From an uncultured Collinsella sp. (GTDB lineage Bacteria > Actinomycetota > Coriobacteriia > Coriobacteriales > Coriobacteriaceae), in the NCBI GenBank assembly GCA_902494345.1, contig CABUSV010000001.1:171750-235749 (forward strand): a stretch of DNA of 64,000 bases. The letters run 5' to 3'. Positions 52,044 through 58,807 of this stretch are shown here, in pieces. Position numbers and translations under genes: made by a program. The notes under the pieces are model-generated. The model searched no databases. It was not told the origin of the DNA and worked only from the letters and a program-made list of their open reading frames with translations. Every line of letters begins with the position of its first letter. The stretch's first letter is position 1.

Positions 52044-52861
52044 TTTTCTGCACCCTCTCTGCTCAAAATGTATACAGCAAGTGCAGCTTGCTCTCTCTCC
52101 AGTTGGATGCTCGCATTCCGCATGCTTTTTTCGATTCCCTGGCGTGACGCGCCCGTCGCAATCTCAAGCAGCCCAGGAATCCCCATAAGGCTCTTTTCAA
52201 GCTCCACCTGCACCGCGTCGAAAGGCTTTTCCATGCCGGTTATTCTTGGTTCGATATCATTTTGAAAATCGAGTCCCGTATTCGCCAGCCGTTGAGCTAT
52301 TGCCTCTTTGTAGCGATTGGTTTGTCCTGGTTTTCTCGCCCACAAATCAAATATTAAAGGACAAGTCAACTCAACGATTTCGCACGTTCTCTTCTGAGGC
52401 TTGTTTCGTCTCTCGATTATCCCAATGCTGCTAGCTGTTGCAGCTTCATATAAATTTGAGCACCCTTTTTCGTCAAATATTTTGAGCGATTTAAATCTAT
52501 CCTTCTCTGCGGCGTCGATCGCAGCCCGAGCCCGATGATAGGCCGTTCCATCTTGCTCAGTTGAAAGAGAGGATTCCGTTCGAGTCGTCCAGGAGCCAAT
52601 CCCTATCCCCCCGCGCAACTCAACCGTTTGCACGAGAATCCGTAAATAACGATAGGCAAGAAATGCGCTAGGGAGGTCTCGAAACATACCCTGAATCTCA
52701 TCCCCCGCGCTAAACATGAGCGGCTTTTCCAACGAGTCGTAGAACAAAGCGTTCGCACAATTCAACGCTCCAAGAAGGTCATCTTGAGCGCTCTGCCTCT
52801 GAGCCTCGTTTAGCTTTCTCGATTGCTTTATGTCCAGCATCAGCACTGAATAATCCGTCAT
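52037..52861 (-). CDS. SatD-family protein
   Basis: 274 residues. 'SVLMLDIKQSRKL' at the start and 'MFSAGDEIQGMF' near residue 50-60 match the SatD signature (DIxxS...GDEFQG). 'RGGIGIGSW' (83-91) and 'DGTAYHRARAAI' (104-115) follow in the order expected. The spacing of D10, G53-D54-E55, the GIGIG strand and R112 recalls class III nucleotidyl cyclases and GGDEF folds, although key residues differ; this likeness is my inference. The C-terminal 60 residues include 'LEIATGASRQGIEKSMRNAS', a plausible helix-turn-helix. GAGGAG lies six bases before the ATG. SatD was named from a streptococcal acid-tolerance operon; its biochemistry is not established. Confidence 0.82.
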   Translation of the reverse strand: MTDYSVLMLDIKQSRKLNEAQRQSAQDDLLGALNCANALFYDSLEKPLMFSAGDEIQGMFRDLPSAFLAYRYLRILVQTVELRGGIGIGSWTTRTESSLSTEQDGTAYHRARAAIDAAEKDRFKSLKIFDEKGCSNLYEAATASSIGIIERRNKPQKRTCEIVELTCPLIFDLWARKPGQTNRYKEAIAQRLANTGLDFQNDIEPRITGMEKPFDAVQVELEKSLMGIPGLLEIATGASRQGIEKSMRNASIQLEREQAALAVYILSREGAEKC

Positions 52862-52891
52862 CTGTCGCTCCTCAATTGCTACTTTTTACGC

Positions 52892-52897
52892 ATTATA
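52892..52897 (-). promoter_or_regulatory. -10 box of the satD-DUF3307 promoter
   Basis: A perfect TATAAT on the minus strand, 31 bp upstream of the satD ATG. The first inverted repeat of the 29-bp array (52899-52913) falls in the spacer just upstream of it, and no good -35 box is seen. Binding to the array would therefore directly block or activate this promoter. Confidence 0.7.
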
Positions 52898-53065
52898 ACA
52901 ACTGTTTTCGTTGCTAGACACCAAAAGCAACCCTTTTAGTTGCATGAGACATAATGCAACTGTTTTCGTTGCTATATACCAAACGCAACCCTTTTAGTTG
53001 CAAGAGACAAAATGCAACGGTTTTCGTTGTCTGATGCCAAACGCAACTCTTATTAAGTAGTTGTT
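52898..53065. repeat. tandem array of six 29-bp units with GCAAC...GTTG inverted repeats
   Basis: GCAAC words (ACAAC in the first) start at 52898, 52927, 52956, 52985, 53014 and 53043, exactly 29 bp apart. In units 1-5 the word is followed by seven bases and then GTTGC or a one-base variant. Units alternate between inner sequence TGTTTTC/GGTTTTC and CCTTTTA, so there is also a 58-bp superrepeat. In unit 6 the second arm is displaced. The array lies between divergent starts: satD on the left and a truncated gene on the right. Confidence 0.92.
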
Positions 53066-53184
53066 AGCTTTCTCACATACATTCATTTACAACAGGCATC
53101 TACGAATTCAGCCGTCTCATATATTCCTTATAAGGCATGAGAAAATGAACCCGATACATCGTATTCAGCGCTAAAAGAGACGAA

Positions 53185-53226
53185 ATGGACATTGACGCAA
53201 TATCTAAAAAACTAAGGCTCTGTTAG
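53185..53226 (+). pseudogene. 5' stub of a gene cut by an IS1595-type element
   Basis: ATG 53185 has AAAAGAGACG upstream and reads MDIDAISKKLR, then enters the terminal repeat of the next element and stops (LC-stop). It would have been transcribed divergently from satD across the repeat array. The rest of the gene is not seen on the far side of the element. Eleven native residues are too few to assign a family. Confidence 0.55.
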
Positions 53227-53347
53227 ACCAGTATCGACATTCAGCCCAATCGTATTTTGAAAATGCAAAGTTATCGCCCCCTTGCAGGGTTTGAATCCGG
53301 CAGGGGGGGCGATGTGCTCAAGATCGGTCGGGTTAATCGTGAAGGGT

Positions 53348-53539
53348 CTACCGTTTCAAGTCGATTGCCGGCGCCTTTACCTTCATCTCGAACAGCATCC
53401 CGCCTTCCCGGACGAGCGCCCTGGGGAACGCGTTGACGGCGGTGGACATGGACAGGCCGAGCTCGTCAAGGATGACGGTGGCCTCCCTCTTGACCTCCGG
53501 GTCGACCCGGATCGTCGTGGCCGGTATGTTCGACGGCAT
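53348..53539 (-). CDS. RelB/DinJ-family antitoxin, without a toxin
   Basis: 63 residues. The ribbon-helix-helix start 'IPATTIRVDPEVKREATVILDELGLSMSTAVNAF' (in pieces: 'IPATTIRVDPEVKREA', 'ILDELGLSMSTAVNAF') is characteristic of RelB/DinJ. The end 'LVREGGMLFEMKVKAP' is also typical. AGGAGGGG precedes the ATG. It is inside the IS1595-type element, between the left terminal repeat and the transposase remnant. No RelE/YafQ-type toxin follows. It may be a captured passenger or an anti-addiction orphan. Confidence 0.75.
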   Translation of the reverse strand: MPSNIPATTIRVDPEVKREATVILDELGLSMSTAVNAFPRALVREGGMLFEMKVKAPAIDLKR

Positions 53540-53540
53540 G

Positions 53541-53925
53541 GCTGCACCCCTCCTCGTATATCGCGGTGCGACCATTCTACCGTCTCTACGCTGCCGATGC
53601 GGCATCGCGAACAACCCCTTCGCGCGGTTGCCCTTGCCCTTGAACGACTCGGGGAAGTGGATCTCATCGAGCTCGCCGCCGCAGCCCCGCCTGACCCTGA
53701 ATGGGGGCAGTGGGCCGAGAGGCACTCGATCAGCCTATGGCGCATGGTGTAGGCGGTCTTGAGGCAGACGCGGCTGCGCTCGACCTCGTAGGCGGAGCCG
53801 GCCGCGTCGTCGAACGCCGCCGTGCGGATTACGCCCCTGACGGACTCAATCGCGCGGCGGCGCTCGGTCCCGCTCAGCTTCGCCATGTCCCGTTTGAAGG
53901 CGATTACCAGGTCCTCGGCGTTCAT
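53541..53925 (-). pseudogene. IS1595-family transposase remnant
   Basis: The N-terminal frame from ATG 53925 includes 'AIESVRGVIRTAAFDDA' and 'VCLKTAYTMRHRLIECL', the helix-turn-helix passage common to IS1595 transposases. After about 53700 the match moves to another frame: 'CGGELDEIHFPESFKGKGN' is the DExxFxESFKG catalytic-core passage. A frameshift and loss of the rest make it non-functional. Confidence 0.7.
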
Positions 53926-54000
53926 GCTGCCCCGCGGTCTACGAGGCTAACGATATGGCGCCGTGAGGACAGATGTGTGTCAATCCTGGTCTAACAGAGC

Positions 54001-54166
54001 TTTTTTAATTGACGCGCTCATATAAATCTTTTCTGCATACTCGACTGCTTCTGCAGCCTCTGCGGCGCTCCGTCATTGGTAAAACGACCTGACAGGGAGG
54101 GAATTTGATGTCATAGCTGGCGTCTTCATCGGAGGATAAGATTGCTTGATAGCTATATGTTTTCAT
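54001..54166 (-). pseudogene. HicB-like antitoxin remnant
   Basis: From ATG 54166 the frame reads 'MKTYSYQAILSSDEDASYDIKFP', here split as 'MKTYSYQAILSSDED' and 'ASYDIKFP', resembling the start of HicB antitoxins. The downstream match resumes only after frame changes ('AAEAAEAVEYAEKIYMSASI') and stops at the IS border at 54000. A HicA toxin gene is not seen. The call rests on short similarity. Confidence 0.4.
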
Positions 54167-54351
54167 CTCTAGTCATCTCAGGCTATTATAAATATATCCG
54201 TTGGCAGCTTTTACGATTTCTGGTACGTTCCAATCGGAATCATTTTTTGGTAGTTGATAGACATGACTTCTGCTTCGTATGTGCATTCAGCATCTTTGCA
54301 CTGGATAAAATCAACTGCATCTAATTTAGCTAGATCGGGAAGCGATATTGC

Positions 54352-55332
54352 ATGGTGCTAAGCTTGACACAGAAAGAAACATATCGGGAGACGCTGGCTA
54401 ATCTCGTTGTCAAGCAAAACGATGGCGCCTCCATTGTTTCCGCAAAGAAGGAGCTGGAAGCGCTATCGACTTCTCTCGTCCCGCGAATGCTTTACCGCTA
54501 TCGACCTCCAAGTGAATACGCTTTTGCCGATCTAGAAAACGCGACTGTTACATTTTCTCATCCAAAGGTTTTCAGCGATCAGTGCGACTCGGTACCGATT
54601 TATAACTGGAATGGTATAGATGAAATCGAAAGTAATCTCAATGATGATGAACAAGCGTTAAAGATAATAAATCAAATTGATTTTAGACGACTTGCGTTTG
54701 TTTTAGGGGTTCTGGGGGCTCCTTTTAATCCAGCAAGAATAGATGAGTTCGAGATACTATCCGATGAGGGAAAAGTTAGCCTTTTTCGCTCGGCTGTTAA
54801 AAATTTGCGCTTATTTGTTGGAGGATTTGTTGCCCCAGTTCATCAGAATAGCTGCCGAAATTGTTGTCGCATTTTGTGCCTAACGGACAATCCTAGCGAT
54901 TCGAATATGTGGAATGTATATTCCGAAAGCCAAGCGGGTTTCGTTCTTGCTTACGACAGAGAAGCTATTCGCAATTGCAACATAGCTAACGGAATGCGCA
55001 CTGAATTATTACCAATTTTATATGATGACGAACCATTTAATTGCGACCCTCAAATTGCTTGGACTGCTGCTAGGATGCTTGGTCTTAATGTGAGCAGTGA
55101 TGACATGCTTAGTGATCTACGGGCAATTTACAGAAAGGGCAGTGTGTTTGAGCGGGAGAACGAATATCGTGCCCGTCTTGTACCAGAGCCAGATGAGCTT
55201 GAGATGAATTATGTACAACGCCCATGCAAGCCGTTGCGAGTTATTCTTGGGAGCAGGATGACTCAAGAGGATAAAGAGCTTTGCATTTGCGCGGCGAATA
55301 AACTGGATATTCCTGTAGATGAACAGTGCTAG
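54352..55332 (+). CDS. DUF2971-family protein
   Basis: 326 residues. 'MLYRYRPPSEYAFADLEN' and 'TFSHPKVFSDQCDSVP' match the DUF2971 opening (YRY...L....FS.P..F.D..D). 'ILCLTDNPSDSNMWNVYSESQAGFVLAYD' (in pieces 'ILCLTDNPSDSNMW', 'SESQAGFVLAYD') is the family's central block. Cysteines cluster in 'NSCRNCCRILC'. The family has no established biochemistry that I know of and is often seen in accessory and defence regions. Codon use is AT-rich compared with the core genes. It stands alone, between IS remnants and the HEPN-like gene. Confidence 0.8.
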   Translation: MVLSLTQKETYRETLANLVVKQNDGASIVSAKKELEALSTSLVPRMLYRYRPPSEYAFADLENATVTFSHPKVFSDQCDSVPIYNWNGIDEIESNLNDDEQALKIINQIDFRRLAFVLGVLGAPFNPARIDEFEILSDEGKVSLFRSAVKNLRLFVGGFVAPVHQNSCRNCCRILCLTDNPSDSNMWNVYSESQAGFVLAYDREAIRNCNIANGMRTELLPILYDDEPFNCDPQIAWTAARMLGLNVSSDDMLSDLRAIYRKGSVFERENEYRARLVPEPDELEMNYVQRPCKPLRVILGSRMTQEDKELCICAANKLDIPVDEQC

Positions 55333-55475
55333 TTATCCGTTAATAGTGCCGTATAGTCAATTATTTGTCAGCTGAATCGGGCGTCAGTAGACTCCTGAGC
55401 TGGCGATGGCTATATCTACGGGGGCATTTCGAAAGATAATTTGATGTAATTTACGTTAACGGGAGTTGTTTGTCT

Positions 55476-56117
55476 ATGACTTTATCTTTATCAAATTGGG
55501 ATTACTACTTGGTTCTTGAAAGAGAGCTTGTTAATTCCTTTAATTATGTTGAGCTGAGCAACGATAATTTCTCAACTTATTCAGTTGAATTTGCAAAGAT
55601 GCTTTTATCGATTTGTTCTGAATTTGATTCGGTTTTTAAAGATTATGTCGAACTTCGATCCGGAAATAGACCATCTAATATCAAGGAAGCATTCGAGTGC
55701 CTGTCTGCTTTGAATGATATTGCCTTTGTAAATGAGGTAGTTGACATTGCGATTAACCAGAGTATTTCACTCAAACCTTTTAATGCGTGGATAAATGGAA
55801 TGTATGCAAAATTAACTTGGTGGGATAGCTATAACGCTGTGAAACATGATCGTGGTACGTATTTTAGAAAAGCTAATTTGGAGAACTGTTTGAATTCACT
55901 GGCAGCTTTATTTTGTATCGAAATTGTCAGTTTGAAATGTTTTGGAGTTAAGCGTTTGACTCCAGTTAATCGATTGTTTCGTATACCTAACAAACAACTT
56001 TGCCGATCATTGCCGGGCCAAAATGGACAATGGGATTTGGTTATCGATTCTAAGGAGCTGAATGAAACATCAAATATGAGACCTGCAAATTTGATGATAG
56101 CGAAGAGCGTGAGCTAG
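55476..56117 (+). CDS. HEPN-like protein of unknown family
   Basis: 213 residues, mainly helical, AT-rich. The block 'LTWWDSYNAVKHDR' at about residues 113-126, followed by 'FRKANLENCLNSLAALFCIEI', resembles the YNxVKHxR region of HEPN-like or AbiV-like families, in which R and H residues can form RNase sites. The match is short, so catalysis is uncertain. ATG 55476 is chosen because GGGAG lies ten bases upstream; a TTG at 55470 is possible. It is separated from the DUF2971 gene by 143 bp. A role in phage defence is conceivable from the neighbourhood only. Confidence 0.6.
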   Translation: MTLSLSNWDYYLVLERELVNSFNYVELSNDNFSTYSVEFAKMLLSICSEFDSVFKDYVELRSGNRPSNIKEAFECLSALNDIAFVNEVVDIAINQSISLKPFNAWINGMYAKLTWWDSYNAVKHDRGTYFRKANLENCLNSLAALFCIEIVSLKCFGVKRLTPVNRLFRIPNKQLCRSLPGQNGQWDLVIDSKELNETSNMRPANLMIAKSVS

Positions 56118-56326
56118 CTATACTGTGGATCGCACAAAAAATAGATGGCGTAAGCGTGGGGGGGGTGATGACGTCTGCCTGACGCAAAACGGCTTTCGCA
56201 CTAGAATCTGAAATAGCCACAAGGAAGGTTCTTGAGAAGGATGAGGACCACAATGTAGATCTTAGCGGACGCCGCGCCCGACATGTTCGCTGAGCCCCAC
56301 CTCAGCGACAGGACGATCGACAGCTG

Positions 56327-56509
56327 GTGCTTATCCGCAGGCTCTCCGATCAGGTGCTTAATTCGATCATAGAAGCCGAGGCCGGTCAGCTTCACTGCAG
56401 TGGCGTGAACAGCCGGAACATCTATTGCGAACGTATTCTTAAGACCTGCAGCGTCGACATTGCCGTTGCTCTCTACTATGAAGTGGCTCAAGTGGTCACC
56501 GGGAATTGA
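56327..56509 (+). pseudogene. IS256-like transposase fragment
   Basis: 'VNSRNIYCERILKTCSVDIAV' resembles the NSRNGYRERTLKT...GDIxL passage near the N-terminus of IS256 transposases, with 'LSDQVLNSIIEAEAGQ' before it. The frame breaks on both sides. The region 56120-56700 is GC-richer than its neighbours and probably all derives from this decayed element. Confidence 0.45.
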
Positions 56510-56801
56510 GCCCGTGAGCACGAAATACTGAGCAGTTTAATCAAGAGGGCCGCTTCCCTGGGACTGGGGGCGCAGCTCTCGGCCAATGGTTTCACCGGGT
56601 GGTACCTGACGTGCTCGAGCAGGAAGGATGGAGGAGATGGTCCATGCCCCTGGACACAGTGAGTGCTATTTGTTTTATTGGTTATTGTGTCCTTAACCGC
56701 TTATTCGATATCAACTGACATGCAGTCTAATTATGTTGGTTGATATCTTTATTTTGTCGTTATTAGGTGCTCTTGCGCTAAGGCTGATGGAGCTGATTTT
56801 T

Positions 56802-57659
56802 ATGGCATATCCTCCGAAACGTCCAAATAGCCACATAATTGATACAGAGGCATGCTCTTTCGTCACCTCCCTTATGCCTTCTGAAAACTGGGTTGTTCGA
56901 GACTTAACAGAACGAGATTTTGGAATCGATAAAATTTTTGAGCGCTTTGAAAACGGATTCGCTACTAGTGAATTAATGGCAATTCAGGTGAAGGGAACAA
57001 ACAAGCCACTCGAAGATAAACCTGAAATTCCATTTTCCATTGATACGAAGACGCTTTTATACGCTGAAATGTTTGCAATACCTTTTCTTTTAATTAGATG
57101 TTCTTTAGCGGATGATGGAGCGTGCTATTTTGTCTGGTTGCAAGAGTATATTCGCGTTCGATTGAATTTCGATAATTCGTCTTGGCGAAAGCAAAGGTCA
57201 AATACTATTTTAATTCCAACTTCTAATAGATTGGGCGATACCTCTGCTGAAAGTCGGTTAATCCATATCTCTCGGTTTCCAAAAATGAAAGAGTCATGGA
57301 TCAAATATTATATAAATACATGTGATTTAGCGTATCGACTTCCGAATTATATTGAGGATGATACCGTCACATTAGATTTCGCAATACAATACGTTTTGCC
57401 TGTTCTTGATAGCCTTGAGAAGGCTAATAACATGCTTGGTTTAATTTCCAACCACTTTGTCGCTACTAAATTGAGCCAAGCTATTGAGCTTGGAAAACGT
57501 ATATGCGACAAAGAGTTTGAAAGCGAATTAACTGATTCGTTTTTTAAATTCGTTTGCCTGTGTTCTGATGTACGCAAATCTATAGATGTGCTATCACTTA
57601 GATTCGATGTCGATCATATGAGGTTTTTATATGAGTCCGAAGGCATGGCGGAGTATTAG
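56802..57659 (+). CDS. DUF4365-family protein (PD-(D/E)XK nuclease-like)
   Basis: 285 residues. 'WVVRDLTERDFGIDKIFERF' (E37, D39, D43) followed by 'LMAIQVKGTNKP' (Q62-x-K64) forms the E...D...QxK core of DUF4365, which belongs to the restriction-endonuclease-like fold. 'FSIDTKTLLYAEMFAIPFLLIRC' and 'FVWLQEYIRVRL' are further family passages. Such proteins are thought to be nucleases in accessory or defence contexts, but none is well characterised. GGAG nine bases upstream supports ATG 56802; the frame from 56733 would add a hydrophobic segment with no ribosome binding site. The gene is strongly AT-rich, suggesting transfer. Confidence 0.75.
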   Translation: MAYPPKRPNSHIIDTEACSFVTSLMPSENWVVRDLTERDFGIDKIFERFENGFATSELMAIQVKGTNKPLEDKPEIPFSIDTKTLLYAEMFAIPFLLIRCSLADDGACYFVWLQEYIRVRLNFDNSSWRKQRSNTILIPTSNRLGDTSAESRLIHISRFPKMKESWIKYYINTCDLAYRLPNYIEDDTVTLDFAIQYVLPVLDSLEKANNMLGLISNHFVATKLSQAIELGKRICDKEFESELTDSFFKFVCLCSDVRKSIDVLSLRFDVDHMRFLYESEGMAEY

Positions 57660-57729
57660 TGCTCTGTTTTTTTCTGCGGGTTGAATGTAATGCGGGATTT
57701 CTTGTTGGATACTTTAATCTACTGCTTAT

Positions 57730-57995
57730 CTTCAAGAAAGATCTGAGATTCGCACAAAGCACAAGTACACTAGGCCCTTCAGCCCCTGGCAGAACGGAAA
57801 GGTTGAGTTCGTGAACCGGACGCTCGCGCAGGAGTGGCAGTACGCTCGCGCCTGGGAAAGCAAGGGGTCTAGGGCCGAGGCCCTCGACCCCTTTATCGAG
57901 CATTACAATTGGGACCGTCCTCACAGCACATGCGGGGCTTGCCCCCGATTTCACGCATCGTCGGCGTAAACAGCGTCTTGGCGCGTAACAACTAG
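57730..57995 (+). pseudogene. IS481-family transposase, 3' fragment
   Basis: 'HKYTRPFSPWQNGKVEFVNRTL' (split: 'HKYTRPFSPWQNGKVE', 'FVNRTL') and 'EHYNWDRPHSTCG' match the integrase-core end of IS481 transposases. The final 'GLPPISRIVGVNSVLARNN' is in another frame, so there is a frameshift near 57938. The 5' part is absent. Confidence 0.75.
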
Positions 57996-58304
57996 CCGCT
58001 ATTTCGGGTGCTTAAGTTTCTGAAGCAATTTGCGTACTTGCGGAACTGCATAGATCGACATTGATGATGGACTAAAGTTGGTGTTTTTTGCTGCCGGTCA
58101 CCACCGTTCATGCGTCCCTTTTACTTGCCGTTTGCTTAGGCGATCTTTACTGGCTCCAAGCTCCTATATTCCAATGCTATTTGCTGCAAGAGATACCCTT
58201 ATTTTTGACCCTCGCAATTCAGATGTCGTTCATCGAACGGCCTTTGCGGAACCTTATGCAGGAGGAGTATTGAAACGTTGTTAGGACGACTACCTACAGC
58301 ATCT

Positions 58305-58495
58305 TTACGCCCCATGCCGAGCTGTATCACTACGAGTTCACCTCGCGCGGCAGGGAAGAGGCCAACGAGGAAAAGCTGCGCCGCTGGAAGCGCGAACAAG
58401 CGCTGTTCACGCTGCGCTGGCCGGAGTTCTTCCTCGATGGCGATCCGTGGCTCGGATCAAACCTATCTGCCGAGAGCGAGTACTTCTCGCTTTAG
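58305..58495 (+). pseudogene. duplicated 3' end of the large glycosyltransferase gene
   Basis: It reads 'HAELYHYEFTSRGREEANEE', 'KLRRWKREQALFTLRWPEFF' and 'SAESEYFSL', the same end as the gene at 47.9-50.35 kb and in the same orientation. The first 110 bp or so are nearly identical and the remainder has drifted. No 5' part or start codon is present. It marks the right border of the accessory island. Confidence 0.88.
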
Positions 58496-58807
58496 CGCGA
58501 AGTGATGCCAAGATCCGGCAAAGTGTCCTCAAGAGCCGCAAGGGCGGTGGGGTTCAAATACTCCTCGTTCAAGCGGCTCTTGTCATATCGAAAACGTGTG
58601 TCAGGATTTTTCAGGTGGCCGTATTAAATTGGTTCGCTTATGTGCTCGGTTTGACTCAGAAGCTATTTAGCGTAACGGTTGAGGTGTGGCGACTCATATT
58701 TAAATTGCAGTCACAAAGACACCTTTTATCGATTTCCCGTTGAAATACTGAATTGATAGTTTAAAAATAACTTAAGAGAGCCTTAAATCTCGGAGAAAGG
58801 ATGTCGT
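58496..58807. other. upstream region of the wall-protein cluster
   Basis: No gene is evident. The second half is AT-rich and should contain the promoter of the following gene, but I cannot place the hexamers with confidence. GGAGAAAGGA at 58792-58801 is its ribosome binding site. Confidence 0.4.

Larger units (their letters stand above)
53217..54000. mobile_element. degenerate IS1595-family element
   Basis: 784 bp bounded by GCTCTGTTAGACCAG (53217-53231) and CTGGTCTAACAGAGC (53986-54000). It contains a broken transposase on the minus strand and a small antitoxin-like gene. No matching target duplication is seen at its borders, so rearrangement has probably followed insertion. Confidence 0.75.

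Noticed and set aside
52898..53065. Regular 29-bp spacing suggested a CRISPR array
   Set aside because: There are no unique spacers: the sequence between the GCAAC words repeats as well, the repeat word is only a few bases, and no cas genes are in the window.
50354..58495. The island as a prophage
   Set aside because: No integrase, terminase, capsid, portal or lysis genes are present; only IS remnants and isolated accessory genes.
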